Below are positions 18,146-27,587 of a DNA stretch of 39,252 bases, piece after piece. The notes beneath the pieces were generated by a model, which worked only from the letters and a program-made list of their open reading frames with translations, was not told the DNA's origin and ran no database searches. A program made the position numbers and the translations under genes. This DNA comes from Pseudomonadota bacterium. GTDB taxonomy: Bacteria > Pseudomonadota > Alphaproteobacteria > Rickettsiales > SXRF01. Location of the stretch: the NCBI GenBank assembly GCA_028873525.1, contig JAGWIM010000007.1, positions 1-39,252 of the forward strand. The letters run 5' to 3'. The stretch's first letter is position 1; each line of letters starts with the position of its first letter.

Positions 18146-19699
18146 TCAGTTAGCCTGTCTGCGCAAAAACGCCGGGATGTCGTACTGGTCTTCACCACCC
18201 TTGCCTTTTTCGGCAGGATCGGCTGCCGTTTTCTGCACGACATGCACGCGCTCGTGCGCCTGCGGCCTTGAGCCATCGATGTCGTCATGGCGCGCCGACA
18301 ACGCGCGGCCGACATCGGCCATGCGTTTGAAGAACCCGCGCGACATCGTCCCTTCATGCATCTCGCGATATTCATGGCGCGGGGCGGCGGCGCCCATGGC
18401 TATACGGGCTTCCTGCCGCGCCTCCATCACCATCTCCTGCTGCACCGGCGCCGGATCGCGCGGTGCCGGCCTCGATTCGACGGACACGCGATACGCCACT
18501 TCCGATTCGGGTTCCGGCATACGGCGCGGCGCGGCCATTACGGTTTCCGCCGGAGCCGCCGTTTCCGGACGATCCACCGACGCGGCGGCAGGACGCTGCT
18601 CAGGCAGCGGGCGCGGATCATAGGCGGCGCGCACCGGCGGCGTTTTGATCGGTTCCTTGGCAACCGGCACATAGGTAAAGGGCTTTTTGGTTTCGGCGGC
18701 GGACGCTGCGGGTTTGGCGGTGGCCTGCGCCTGCGCGTCAATGCCGGTGGCGACGACGGAAACGCGCATACGCCCCTCGATTTCCTCATTGAGCGCCGTG
18801 CCGACGATGATGTTGGCGTCGGGATCGACTTCCTCGCGGATGCGGTTGGCGGCTTCATCCACCTCGAACAGCGTGATGTCCATGCCGCCGGTGATGTTGA
18901 TCAGCGCGGCGCGCGCGCCTTTGAGCGACACCTCGTCGAGCAGCGGGTTGGAAATGGCGGCCTCGGCGGCCTCAATGGCGCGGCGCTCGCCGCTGGCCTC
19001 GCCGGTGCCCATCATCGCCTTGCCCATTTCGCGCATGACGGTGCGGATGTCGGCGAAATCGAGGTTGATCAGGCCGGGTTTTATCATCAGGTCGGTGACG
19101 CCGCGCACGCCGGAATGCAACACTTCGTCGGCCATCTTGAAGGCATCGGCGAAGGTGGTGCGCTCGTTGGCGATGCGGAACAGGTTCTGGTTGGGGATGA
19201 TGATCAGCGTATCAACGTAATCCTGCAATTCCCTGAGACCGGCCTCGGCCATCTTCATGCGGTGCGCGCCCTCGAACTGGAAGGGCTTGGTGACGACGCC
19301 GACCGTCAGGATCCCCTGCTCCTTGGCGATGCGCGCGACGACCGGCGCCGCGCCGGTACCGGTGCCGCCGCCCATGCCGGCGGTGATGAACACCATGTTC
19401 GACCCTTCGATATAGGCGGCGATTTCGTCATGCGCTTCCTCGGCGGCGGCGCGGCCAACCTCCGGATTCGCGCCCGCACCCAGACCCTTGGTGATGCCGG
19501 CGCCGAGCTGGATGGTGCGGTCGGTGAGCGAGTGATCCAGCGCCTGCGCGTCGGTGTTGGCGACGACGAAATTGACGCCCTCAAGCGAGGCGGCGATCAT
19601 GTTGTTCACGGCGTTTCCGCCGGCGCCGCCAACGCCGATGACAGCGATGGTCGGGCGTAAAAGTTCAGTCCTGGTAGGCAGATGCAGGTTAATAGTCAT
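18146..19699 (-). CDS. ftsZ: Cell-division protein FtsZ
   Basis: The 517-residue protein has the tubulin-like GTPase core: [25 protein letters not shown], the GTP-loop [21 protein letters not shown] (residues about 110) and [11 protein letters not shown]. After about residue 320 there is a long Pro/Ala-rich linker of about 180 residues, longer than in gamma-proteobacteria but usual for Alphaproteobacteria. The protein ends with the conserved partner-binding peptide [10 protein letters not shown]. It polymerises at midcell to form the division ring. AGAGGAT precedes the ATG. ftsA is not within the 430 bases upstream. Confidence 0.96.
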   Translation of the reverse strand: MTINLHLPTRTELLRPTIAVIGVGGAGGNAVNNMIAASLEGVNFVVANTDAQALDHSLTDRTIQLGAGITKGLGAGANPEVGRAAAEEAHDEIAAYIEGSNMVFITAGMGGGTGTGAAPVVARIAKEQGILTVGVVTKPFQFEGAHRMKMAEAGLRELQDYVDTLIIIPNQNLFRIANERTTFADAFKMADEVLHSGVRGVTDLMIKPGLINLDFADIRTVMREMGKAMMGTGEASGERRAIEAAEAAISNPLLDEVSLKGARAALINITGGMDITLFEVDEAANRIREEVDPDANIIVGTALNEEIEGRMRVSVVATGIDAQAQATAKPAASAAETKKPFTYVPVAKEPIKTPPVRAAYDPRPLPEQRPAAASVDRPETAAPAETVMAAPRRMPEPESEVAYRVSVESRPAPRDPAPVQQEMVMEARQEARIAMGAAAPRHEYREMHEGTMSRGFFKRMADVGRALSARHDDIDGSRPQAHERVHVVQKTAADPAEKGKGGEDQYDIPAFLRRQAN

Positions 19700-19859
19700 G
19701 GTCTATCCTCTAAGTGAAGTATCATCCCGGCACATAATATTGACTATTTTCACTAAAATTACCACTAGATTTTGTGGGGGAGGAACAGATTTTTATTTCG
19801 CCTGGAAAAAGTTAAAAAAAATTAATATTGATTTGCCTCCGGTGTGGTGTGAGACCACC

Positions 19860-20000
19860 TTATCCGGCGAGAAAATAATCCATCGCAACCGTTAATGCCG
19901 CAATAAACAGAATTACCCACAGCGTCATATGCTGAATATCCCAGCCCCTGCCTTGCCCTGCAAACTTATCCGCGGTTTTCACATGATGCCATTTTGGCAC
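19860..20000 (-). CDS. Possible small membrane protein upstream of ftsZ
   Basis: On the minus strand a frame from GTG 20000 (or GTG 19982) to TAA at 19860 encodes 46 or 40 residues. It has a charged start (KTADKFAGQGRGWDIQH) and one hydrophobic segment, MTLWVILFIAALTVAMDYFL, ending AG. The single amphipathic-to-transmembrane layout looks like a real small protein, and it occupies the otherwise empty gap between ftsZ and nrdJ. No ATG start and only a weak GGA near the GTG, so support is modest. Family unknown. Confidence 0.35.
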   Translation of the reverse strand: MPKWHHVKTADKFAGQGRGWDIQHMTLWVILFIAALTVAMDYFLAG

Positions 20001-20036
20001 ATATCCACAGCATCTGGTATGAAAAACGTTGTCAAG

Positions 20037-20050
20037 CACAATATGTGGTT
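20037..20050. promoter_or_regulatory. Possible NrdR box upstream of nrdJ
   Basis: CACAATATGTGG fits 8 of 10 core positions of the NrdR palindrome CwATATaTwG. NrdR commonly represses ribonucleotide reductase genes. A weaker second half-site, CACATATCCACA, lies 40 bases left, which is further than the usual spacing of about 31 bases. Low confidence. Confidence 0.3.
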
Positions 20051-20224
20051 GTCATGACATTTTTGTAATGTTAGCCTGCTTATCGATTCAATAACGGCTT
20101 CAAAAAATCACCGTCCACCGCCGTACCGCGAATGCCCAGCAAGAAGGGCGGCAGAGTTTTTCAGCCGCAAATTCTTGAAAAAAAACTGAAAAAACTATAT
20201 ATTATTATATCATCAGGGGGATAC

Positions 20225-23200
20225 ATGCGCATCGAAAGACACTTCACCAAGCCCGGCCAACCCGTCTACGACGGCATCGCGTTCAAACAGGTGGACGTCG
20301 TAATGAAAAATCCTGACGGATCGGTGGTGTTTGAGGCGCGCGGCACCGAGGTGCCGGAAGCGTGGTCGCAGGTGGCGTGCGATGTCATCGCGCAGAAATA
20401 TTTCCGCAAGGCCGGCGTCGCCCGCGCCTTGAAGAAAATCGAGGAAAATGCCGTGCCGTCCTGGCTGTGGCGCAGCGAGCCGGACGAAGAAGCGCTCGCC
20501 GCCCTGCCCGAAGAAAATCGTTTCGGCGGCGAAACCTCATCCACCCAGGTGTTCGACCGCCTTGCCGGCGCCTGGACGTACTGGGGCTGGAAGGGCGATT
20601 ATTTCGATACCGAGGAAGACGCGAAAAGCTTTTACGATGAGATGCGCTTCATGCTGGCGATGCAGATGGCTGCGCCCAATTCGCCGCAATGGTTCAATAC
20701 CGGTCTGCACTGGGCCTACGGCATCGATGGCCCCAGCCAGGGACATTATTACGTCGATCCGGAAACACAGCACGTCATCCGCTCCAAAAGCTCCTATGAG
20801 CGGCCGCAGCCGCACGCCTGCTTCATCCAGGGCGTCAGCGACGACCTGGTCAACGAAGGCGGCATCATGGATTTGTGGGAACGCGAGGCGCGGCTCTTTA
20901 AATATGGTTCGGGAACGGGAAGCAATTTCTCCGACCTGCGCGGCTCAGGCGAAAAACTCTCCGGCGGCGGAAAATCCTCCGGCCTGATGAGCTTTCTCAA
21001 AATCGGCGACCGCGCCGCCGGAGCGATTAAATCCGGAGGCACCACCCGCCGCGCCGCCAAGATGGTGGTGGTTGACATCGACCATCCGGACATAGAGGAA
21101 TTCATCGGCTGGAAAGTCATCGAGGAACAGAAAGTCGCCGCGCTCGTCACCGGTTCAAAGCTGTGCCGCAAGCACCTGGGCGCCATCATGGCCGCCTGCC
21201 AGGTCGGCCAAAATCAAGCTAATAAATTGGGCGAGTCGCGCTTTCACCCATCCGATAACCCGGCGCTGAAAGCCGCCATGCGCGAGGCAAGAAAATCGCT
21301 CATTCCCGACAATTATATCCAGCGCGTCATCGAGTTCGCGCGCCAAGGCTATACCGACATCGAATTCCCCGAATACGATACCGACTGGGATTCGGAAGCC
21401 TACCTTACCGTCTCGGGGCAGAATTCCAACAATTCGGTGCGCGTGACCAATGACTTTTTAGAAGCGGTCGAGCAGGACAAGCCGTGGCACCTGCTGCAGC
21501 GCCGCGGCGGCAAAGTGGCAAAGACGATCCCCGCCCGCGCGCTGTGGGACGAGGTGGCCTATGCCGCCTGGGCCTGCGCCGATCCGGGGCTGCAATACGA
21601 CACCACCATCAACGAATGGCACACCTGCCCGGAATCCGGACGTATCCGCGCTTCCAACCCCTGTTCGGAATATATGTTCCTGGACGACACGGCGTGCAAC
21701 CTCGCCTCCATTAACCTGCTCAAATTCAGGCGCGAAGGCGAGGATTTTGACATCAAGTCCTTTGAATATGCAACCAGGCTGTGGACGATCGTGCTCGAAA
21801 TCTCGGTGGCGATGGCGCAATTTCCCTCGAAAGAAATCGCCAAGCTGTCCTATGAATTCCGCACTCTCGGCCTCGGCTACGCCAATATCGGCGGGTTGCT
21901 CATGGCGTCCGGCGTCCCTTACGACAGCCCGGAAGGCCGCGCCATCGCCGGCGCCATCTCGGCCATCCTGACCGGCGTTTCCTATGCCACTTCCGCCGAA
22001 ATGGCGGGGCAGCTCGGCGCATTCGACGGCTATGAGAAAAACAAGCCGCATATGCTGCGCGTCATGCGCAATCACGCGCGCGCGGCGCGTGGCGAAACCA
22101 CCGGCTACGAGGAACTGTCCATCCTGCCGGTGCCGCTCGACATCCCGCATTGCCACGACAAGGGGCTGGTGAAAGCCGCCAGGAAGGCGTGGGAAAACGC
22201 GCTGATGCTCGGCGAAAAATACGGCTACCGCAACGCACAATCCACCTGCATCGCCCCCACCGGCACCATCGGCCTCGTCATGGATTGCGATACCACCGGC
22301 ATTGAGCCGGACTTCGCCATGGTCAAGTTCAAGAAACTGGCCGGCGGCGGCTATTTCAAAATCATCAATCAGCAGGTGCCCGAAGCGCTGAAAACCCTCG
22401 GCTATACGCAAAAACAGATCAGCGAAATCATTGATTGCGCAGTCGGTCGCGGCACGCTGAAAGACGCGCCGGGCGTCAATCACGCGGCGCTTCGCGCCAA
22501 AGGGTTCGACGATGACGCGCTGGCGAAAATCGAAAAGGCGCTGCTGGCCGCCTTCGAGATCAAATTCGCTTTCAATAAATGGACGCTGGGCGAAGAATTC
22601 TGCAAGAACAAACTTGGCTTCACGCAGGCGCAGCTCGACGATTTCAGCTTCGACATGCTCTTAAGCCTCGGCTTCCTCAAGGCTGACATCGACGCCGCCA
22701 ATGAATATTGCTGCGGCACGATGACGGTCGAAGGCGCGCCGCACCTGAAGGACGAACACCTCGCCGTGTTCGACTGCGCCAATCCCTGCGGCCGGAAAGG
22801 CAGGCGTTTTCTCTCTTATGAGAGCCATATCCTGATGATGGCCGCCGTGCAGCCTTACATCTCCGGCGCCATTTCCAAAACCATCAACATGCCGAATGCC
22901 GCCACCGTCGAGGAATGCAAGGCGGCGTATCTGATGTCGTGGAAACTGTGCCTCAAGGCCAACGCGCTGTACCGCGACGGCTCGAAACTCTCGCAGCCGC
23001 TCAACTCGGCGATTGCCGCCGAGCTGGCCAACCTCGACGAGGATGAACACGATGCCCAGGTCGCCGCGCTGCGCCAGCCGCAGGCGGTGGCCGAACGCAT
23101 CGTCGAGCGCATCGTCGCCAAGGCGCGCCGCCGCCTGCCCGAACGCCGCAAGGGCTACACGCAGAAAGCCGCCGTCGGCGGGCACAAGGTGTATCTGCGC

Positions 23201-23902
23201 ACCGGCGAATATGACGACGGCAAGCTCGGCGAAATCTTCGTCGACATGCACAAGGAAGGTGCGGCGTTCCGCAGCCTGATGAACAACTTCGCCATCGCCG
23301 TGTCCATCGGCCTGCAATACGGCGTGCCGCTCGAGGAATTCGTCGACGCCTTCACCTTCACGCGCTTCGAGCCGTCGGGCATGGTCGAGGGCAACGAGGC
23401 AATCAAGATGTCAACCTCGATTCTCGATTACATCTTCCGCGAGCTGGCAATCTCCTATCTCGCCCGCAATGACCTGGCGCACGTCGAGATGGGCGACCTG
23501 AGAAGCGATTCCATCGGCCGCGGCGAGGGCGATTCGCCGCGTGCGCGCGACGAACAGCCCGAACTGCCGCTGCACAAGGCAACCAGCAACGGCTTCGTGC
23601 GCGGCAAGATGCCCAAGCTCATCGTCTCCAACACACAGGCGCACGCGCTGGCGATTTCGCCTGAACCCGGCGTACATGCCGAAACCACGGCGCTGCTGCA
23701 CACCGAACAGGACGGCATGATCGTGCAGGTCGGCGTGTCGGTGCATCAGCGGGAGGAGGACAAACTCCGCGCCAGAATCCGCGAAGCCAAGGCCAAGGGC
23801 TACGAGGGCGACGCCTGCACCGAGTGCGGCAACTTCACCCTCGTCCGCAACGGCACCTGCATGAAGTGCGACACGTGCGGCAGCACGAGCGGGTGTTCGT
23901 AG
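20225..23902 (+). CDS. nrdJ: Adenosylcobalamin-dependent ribonucleotide reductase (class II)
   Basis: The 1225-residue enzyme reduces ribonucleotides to deoxyribonucleotides using vitamin B12. Visible signs: [32 protein letters not shown] (redox Cys), [34 protein letters not shown] (active-site Asn/Cys/Glu loop), [21 protein letters not shown], and a C-terminal zinc ribbon with CTECG and [10 protein letters not shown] chose the ATG at 20225 because AGGGGG lies just upstream; the frame opens earlier but without conserved residues. I looked for a cobalamin riboswitch in the leader and saw none. Class II use fits life with variable oxygen. Confidence 0.96.
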   Translation: MRIERHFTKPGQPVYDGIAFKQVDVVMKNPDGSVVFEARGTEVPEAWSQVACDVIAQKYFRKAGVARALKKIEENAVPSWLWRSEPDEEALAALPEENRFGGETSSTQVFDRLAGAWTYWGWKGDYFDTEEDAKSFYDEMRFMLAMQMAAPNSPQWFNTGLHWAYGIDGPSQGHYYVDPETQHVIRSKSSYERPQPHACFIQGVSDDLVNEGGIMDLWEREARLFKYGSGTGSNFSDLRGSGEKLSGGGKSSGLMSFLKIGDRAAGAIKSGGTTRRAAKMVVVDIDHPDIEEFIGWKVIEEQKVAALVTGSKLCRKHLGAIMAACQVGQNQANKLGESRFHPSDNPALKAAMREARKSLIPDNYIQRVIEFARQGYTDIEFPEYDTDWDSEAYLTVSGQNSNNSVRVTNDFLEAVEQDKPWHLLQRRGGKVAKTIPARALWDEVAYAAWACADPGLQYDTTINEWHTCPESGRIRASNPCSEYMFLDDTACNLASINLLKFRREGEDFDIKSFEYATRLWTIVLEISVAMAQFPSKEIAKLSYEFRTLGLGYANIGGLLMASGVPYDSPEGRAIAGAISAILTGVSYATSAEMAGQLGAFDGYEKNKPHMLRVMRNHARAARGETTGYEELSILPVPLDIPHCHDKGLVKAARKAWENALMLGEKYGYRNAQSTCIAPTGTIGLVMDCDTTGIEPDFAMVKFKKLAGGGYFKIINQQVPEALKTLGYTQKQISEIIDCAVGRGTLKDAPGVNHAALRAKGFDDDALAKIEKALLAAFEIKFAFNKWTLGEEFCKNKLGFTQAQLDDFSFDMLLSLGFLKADIDAANEYCCGTMTVEGAPHLKDEHLAVFDCANPCGRKGRRFLSYESHILMMAAVQPYISGAISKTINMPNAATVEECKAAYLMSWKLCLKANALYRDGSKLSQPLNSAIAAELANLDEDEHDAQVAALRQPQAVAERIVERIVAKARRRLPERRKGYTQKAAVGGHKVYLRTGEYDDGKLGEIFVDMHKEGAAFRSLMNNFAIAVSIGLQYGVPLEEFVDAFTFTRFEPSGMVEGNEAIKMSTSILDYIFRELAISYLARNDLAHVEMGDLRSDSIGRGEGDSPRARDEQPELPLHKATSNGFVRGKMPKLIVSNTQAHALAISPEPGVHAETTALLHTEQDGMIVQVGVSVHQREEDKLRARIREAKAKGYEGDACTECGNFTLVRNGTCMKCDTCGSTSGCS

Positions 23903-23954
23903 ATTTTTGATTTCTGCTAGGCTGGCCGACTCACTTGCAATTCTGCGCTTCCGC

Positions 23955-24041
23955 GCTTCACGTATCCGCGTCATCAGTTTCCGCAAGGCCAATGCAAAAG
24001 AAAGGAAGAAATATGAAAAAGAAAAAGAGCAAAACGCCTAA
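23955..24041 (+). pseudogene. brnT: 3' stub of a BrnT-type toxin gene
   Basis: In the frame ending at TAA 24039-24041 the codons read RIRVISFRKANAKERKKYEK, the typical C-terminus of BrnT (RIISARKAxxxExxxYE). The preceding 60 or more residues, which include the toxin's catalytic fold, are absent and the sequence runs straight into the downstream region of nrdJ. The stub overlaps the start of brnA by 29 bases, as brnT and brnA normally do. Confidence 0.6.
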
Positions 24042-24339
24042 ATATATGGAATACGAAGATGGCACGCGCATTGAGCTTGATGAGGATGATGCGCCGGAAC
24101 TGACCGACGAATGGTTTAAAAAAGCCGTAAAGTTTGATGGGCTACCGAAATCATTGCAACGCAAGCTAAGCGCTATTCAGCACCGCGGCAGGCCCCGTAA
24201 ACGGCCATCGGCGCGTAAAATTTCCATCCATCTGCGCATCGATCCCGATATTGCCAAGCGCCTGCGCGCCACCGGCAAAGGCTGGCAGACGCGCCTCAAC
24301 GCCATGCTCAGGACAATGATGGCGGAGCATCGATTGTAG
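24013..24339 (+). CDS. brnA: BrnA-family antitoxin, orphan
   Basis: The 108-residue protein has a Lys-rich start (MKKKKSKTPKYMEYEDG), a linker DDAPELTDEWFKKAVKFDG, and a C-terminal ribbon-helix-helix part, KISIHLRIDPDIAKRLRATG followed by KGWQTRLNAMLRTMM, the signature of BrnA antitoxins. BrnA binds BrnT and represses the operon. Here only a stub of brnT remains upstream, so the antitoxin is probably an orphan. AAGGAAG precedes the ATG at 24013. It is followed after 15 bases by the convergent xerD. Confidence 0.85.
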   Translation: MKKKKSKTPKYMEYEDGTRIELDEDDAPELTDEWFKKAVKFDGLPKSLQRKLSAIQHRGRPRKRPSARKISIHLRIDPDIAKRLRATGKGWQTRLNAMLRTMMAEHRL

Positions 24340-24354
24340 AATCCCGCGCAGCCG

Positions 24355-25371
24355 CTATCGCGGCTCACGGGATTTAGAAAGCGGATGCTTCTCCTGTACC
24401 AGTTTTTTAAGCCGGTCGCCGGCGACATGCGTGTAAATCTGCGTCGTGGCGATGTCGGCGTGTCCCAGCAGTTCCTGGATGACGCGCAAGTCCGCGCCGC
24501 CCTCCAGCAAATGCGAAGCGAAGGAATGGCGCAGCGTGTGCGGCGAGATTTTTTCCGGGTTGATGCCCGCCCTGGCCGCCAGTTCCTTCAGCATCACGCC
24601 GAATTGCTGCCGCGTGATGTAGCCTTGCGCACGGTGGTAGGGGAATAAATAATCCCCCCTCCCCTTGTGGGAGGGGGTTAGGGGGCGGGGGTCTATTAGC
24701 GAAGATTTTTTCTTTGAAGAAGCCCCCCCTCCCTGACCCTTCCCCACAAGGGGGGAGGGAAGAAAAACCTGTCGTATTTCCAGGTACCGCGATAATGCGC
24801 CCCGCGCCTTGCCATGCACCGGCACGAGGCGTTCTTTGTTGCCTTTGCCGGTGATCTGCAAAAATTCGGCATCTACTTTCTTGCCGCCATTTTTTATCCG
24901 CAACGCCGATAATTTCAACCCCACCAGCTCGGAAACGCGCAGCCCCGCGCCATACATGAGTTCGAGCATGGCAAGGAGCCGCAAGCCCCTGGGCGATTCA
25001 TCGGCGCGCGCCGCATCGAGCAGCGCCGTCACCCCCTGGACGGAAAGCGTGCCCGGCAGGTGCTTGCCGAGCTTGGGCGTTTCCAGCGTGGCGGTGGGGT
25101 CGTCGCTGCGGTATTTTTCCTGGTAGATAAACTGAAATAGCTGCCGGATGGCCGATAACTTCCGCGCCGCCGTCGATGCGGACAAACCCTGCCGCCCCAG
25201 CCCGGCCAGAAACCGTTCGATGGCGTCGCGCGGCACGGCTTCAAGCGTCTGGCCGCCGGCTGCCAGCCACGCGGCGAAATCCGACAAATCGCGGTGGTAA
25301 GCGGCAAGCGTTGCCGCCGCCGCGCCGCGCTCGGCGGCCATCATTTCCAGGAATTGTTCAATAGTCCCCAT
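24355..25371 (-). CDS. xerD: Tyrosine recombinase XerD with an in-frame insertion
   Basis: The protein resolves chromosome dimers at dif with XerC. The N-terminal SAM-like domain starts GTIEQFLEMMAAERGAAAAT; the catalytic residues are visible in YGAGLRVSELVGLK (Arg), TGKGNKERLVPVH (Lys), SPHTLRHSFASHLLEGG (His-x-x-Arg), LGHADIATTQIYTHV (His and Tyr). Between QVFLPS and YLFPYHRAQG there is an extra segment of about 35-40 residues (starting PLVGKGQGGGASSKKK and ending SHKGRGD) encoded by an inverted repeat. I start at the ATG at 25371, which gives the normal length of about 300 plus the insertion; a TTG at 25440 would overlap the small gene upstream. Confidence 0.9.
   Translation of the reverse strand: MGTIEQFLEMMAAERGAAAATLAAYHRDLSDFAAWLAAGGQTLEAVPRDAIERFLAGLGRQGLSASTAARKLSAIRQLFQFIYQEKYRSDDPTATLETPKLGKHLPGTLSVQGVTALLDAARADESPRGLRLLAMLELMYGAGLRVSELVGLKLSALRIKNGGKKVDAEFLQITGKGNKERLVPVHGKARGALSRYLEIRQVFLPSPLVGKGQGGGASSKKKSSLIDPRPLTPSHKGRGDYLFPYHRAQGYITRQQFGVMLKELAARAGINPEKISPHTLRHSFASHLLEGGADLRVIQELLGHADIATTQIYTHVAGDRLKKLVQEKHPLSKSREPR
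24652..24762. repeat. Inverted-repeat element inserted in xerD
   Basis: Left arm TCCCCTTGTGGGAGGGGG with TTAGGGGGCGGGGG and right arm CCCCCCCTCCCTGACCC with TTCCCCACAAGGGGGGAGG are imperfect inverted copies of about 39 bases separated by about 28 AT-rich bases. It keeps the reading frame of xerD open on the minus strand. Confidence 0.8.
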
Positions 25372-25396
25372 CCCCTTCACGGGGGGAGAAGGAGCG

Positions 25397-25558
25397 TTAT
25401 TTCTGCTCAAGGATCGCCTTGGCATCGAGCTGTTTTTCAATGCTGTGCCGTGGGGGCGGAACGTCGCGCGTCATCAGCGTCACGATGCCCGAAACGATGA
25501 CTGCCGCCAGCAGCAATGTAAAAACCTGCATTCTGGCGCGGTGTTGCTTTTGTTGCAT
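25397..25558 (-). CDS. Small single-pass membrane protein upstream of xerD
   Basis: An open frame of 53 codons starts at ATG 25558 (preceded by GGAAT) and ends at TAA 25397. The protein starts MQQKQHRARM, has one transmembrane segment (VFTLLLAAVIVSGIVTLM) and a hydrophilic tail (RDVPPPRHS, then EKQLDAKAILEQK). The basic start, single helix and charged tail look like a real bitopic protein. It ends about 25 bases before the xerD start, so the two may be cotranscribed. Its start is divergent from aroK. No family is known to me. Confidence 0.6.
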   Translation of the reverse strand: MQQKQHRARMQVFTLLLAAVIVSGIVTLMTRDVPPPRHSIEKQLDAKAILEQK

Positions 25559-25623
25559 TATTCCCCGCTTCCTTTACCATCAGGAGCGCTATCGTAATCC
25601 GTAAGCATGGGAATACAAGTAAA

Positions 25624-26178
25624 ATGATGGACGCCGTCCCTGCCCCGTTCGCACTGCCCAGGCCCATCGTACTGGTTGGGCTGATGGGCGCCGGCAAATC
25701 CACCGTCGGACGGCGGCTGGCGGCCGCCCTGTCGCTGACGTTCGTCGATTCGGACAATGAAATCGTCGAGGCGGCCGGCTGCAGCATCGCCGACATCTTT
25801 GAAAGCTACGGCGAGGCGATTTTCCGCGACCTCGAACAGCGCGTCCTGCTCAGGCTCGTCAGCAACGTCACGCCTTCCGTCATCGCCACCGGCGGCGGCG
25901 CCTTCCTCAACCCGGCCATCAGGTGCGTTATCAAGGAAAAAGCAATTTCGGTATGGCTGAAGGCCGAGCTTCCGGTGCTGCTCGACCGCGTATCGCGGCG
26001 TGATACGCGCCCGCTGCTCAAATCCGGCGACAAAGGCGCCATCCTCTCGAAGCTGATGGCCGACCGCTACCCCATTTATGCCGAGGCCGACCTTACGATC
26101 GACAGCAACGCCGGGCCGCACGAAACCGTCGTCAAGAACATCCTTTCCATGCTGAAAAAAAGGAGCGCCCATGCCTGA
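25624..26178 (+). CDS. aroK: Shikimate kinase
   Basis: The 184-residue kinase phosphorylates shikimate in aromatic amino acid synthesis. It has Walker A LMGAGKSTVGRRLA, FVDSDNEIVEAAG (substrate Asp), FRDLEQRVL, the GGG loop IATGGGAFL and the lid Arg in SRRDTRPLLK. Either of two adjacent ATG codons (25624 or 25627) may start it. Its 3' end overlaps aroB by 8 bases, showing coupling, and it is divergent from xerD, the usual alphaproteobacterial order. Confidence 0.94.
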   Translation: MMDAVPAPFALPRPIVLVGLMGAGKSTVGRRLAAALSLTFVDSDNEIVEAAGCSIADIFESYGEAIFRDLEQRVLLRLVSNVTPSVIATGGGAFLNPAIRCVIKEKAISVWLKAELPVLLDRVSRRDTRPLLKSGDKGAILSKLMADRYPIYAEADLTIDSNAGPHETVVKNILSMLKKRSAHA

Positions 26179-27262
26179 AACGCTGCGGGTGGAACTGGGC
26201 GCGCGCAGCTACGACATCATCGTCGGCGGGCAGCTTCTGGCACATGCCGGAGAGTACATCGCGCCGCGGCTCAAGAGCAGGCACGTCATCATCATCAGCG
26301 ACGAAACGGTGGCAAAGCTCTACCTGCACCGGCTCACCAGCGCGCTGGAAGAAAAAAACATCGGCTGCCGCCCGGTCATCGTCGCGCCCGGCGAGCGGAC
26401 CAAAAGCCTGGAAGCGTTTTCCGGCCTGATGGAAACGCTTCTCGAACAAAAGCCCGACCGCGAGGCGACCTTGATCGCGCTGGGCGGCGGCGTCGTCGGC
26501 GACCTGGCCGGATTTGCCGCCAGCGTGCTGCTGCGCGGCGTCGATTTCATCCAGATGCCGACGACGCTGCTTTCGCAGGTGGACAGTTCCGTCGGCGGCA
26601 AAACCGGCATCAACTCGCGCTTCGGAAAAAACCTCATCGGCAGCTTCCACCAGCCCATCCTCGTGCTTTCCGACGTGTCGGCGCTGGCGACATTGCCCAA
26701 GCGCGAATGGCTGGCCGGTTATGCCGAAATGCTCAAATACGGGCTTATCAGCGATGCCGGGTTTTTCGCGTGGCTGGAAAAGAACGCCGGCGCCATGCTG
26801 GCCGGCGATGCGAAACTGCTGACGTACGCCATCGTCAGAAGCTGCGCGGCCAAGGCCGCCATCATCGCCGAAGACGAGCGCGAGGGCGGCGTGAGGGCGC
26901 TGCTTAATTTCGGCCACACCTTCGCCCATGCGTTCGAGGCTGAAACCGGCTATAGCGATACGCTGTTGCACGGCGAAGCAGTCGCCATCGGCATAATACT
27001 GGCCTTCCGGTTGTCGGTCGCCCTCGGTCTCTGCCCGGAAGCCGACCTCAAACGCATACTCAGCCATTACGAGGCGACCCGCCTGCCCGCCTCGCCGCTT
27101 TCCATCCGGCCCAAATGGAATATCGACGCGCTCATGGAGCATTTTACGCGCGATAAAAAAACCAAGGACGGCAAGTTCACTTTCATCCTGACGCGCGGCA
27201 TCGGCAAGGCGTTCATAGCGGAAAATATTGAAAAGGACTTTATCAGGGCATGGTTGAGTTAA
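26171..27262 (+). CDS. aroB: 3-dehydroquinate synthase
   Basis: The 363-residue enzyme converts DAHP to 3-dehydroquinate using NAD+ and a metal. Key motifs: ALGGGVVGDLAGFAASVLLRG, TTLLSQVDSSVGGKTGIN, NLIGSFHQP, GYAEMLKYG, and the metal His in LNFGHTFAHAFE and LLHGEAVAIG. AGGAG lies close upstream of the ATG inside the aroK tail. It forms an operon with aroK. Confidence 0.95.
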   Translation: MPETLRVELGARSYDIIVGGQLLAHAGEYIAPRLKSRHVIIISDETVAKLYLHRLTSALEEKNIGCRPVIVAPGERTKSLEAFSGLMETLLEQKPDREATLIALGGGVVGDLAGFAASVLLRGVDFIQMPTTLLSQVDSSVGGKTGINSRFGKNLIGSFHQPILVLSDVSALATLPKREWLAGYAEMLKYGLISDAGFFAWLEKNAGAMLAGDAKLLTYAIVRSCAAKAAIIAEDEREGGVRALLNFGHTFAHAFEAETGYSDTLLHGEAVAIGIILAFRLSVALGLCPEADLKRILSHYEATRLPASPLSIRPKWNIDALMEHFTRDKKTKDGKFTFILTRGIGKAFIAENIEKDFIRAWLS

Positions 27263-27587
27263 CCCCGCGCCATGTCTCCGGTCATTTCCCGAATTTCGCT
27301 TTTGCGGGAAGGAGAATCCAGCTTTTTACCGGATCACCCTGGAATCGCTTGCGCGATTGCGGTGACGACGGGGTGAATCAGCCCTGCTCCGGGCGGATAC
27401 TCGCATATGCCTATCCGCAACAGTCTTCGGCCCGCATGAGGAAACCGCGGTGGACGCGGTACCGGAAAAGGAAGAGCACGTCCATGAGCGACGGCAAGAC
27501 ATGGCGCAATCAAAGGCCTGAAGCGCCGCATGTCGACGAGAAAATTCAATGTGCGCCCGCCCCGGCCGGCATACGGGAGCGACGCGC
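27263..27587. other. Gap between aroB and hppD with a decayed palindromic repeat
   Basis: Near 27278-27376 a worn inverted element can be seen: GTCATTTCCCG..GCGGGAAGG..AATCCAGC on the left and CTGGAATCGC..GCGGTGACG on the right, related to the element at 14371-14480. The remainder (27377-27587) has short open frames in several phases but none with a convincing start and composition. I see no gene. Confidence 0.45.

Noticed and set aside
18287-19660. Long plus-strand open frames opposite ftsZ, xerD, nrdJ and lpxC
   Set aside because: They are antisense shadows of GC-rich genes with no start signals and His/Arg/Gly-biased composition.
20050-20224. Cobalamin riboswitch upstream of the B12-dependent reductase
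   Set aside because: I looked for the B12-box core and its surrounding stems and did not see them; only AT-rich leader and a ribosome site are present.
25372-25440. N-terminal extension of XerD from a TTG at 25440
   Set aside because: It overlaps the coding region of the small membrane protein and reads through a palindromic repeat; the ATG at 25371 gives the family length.
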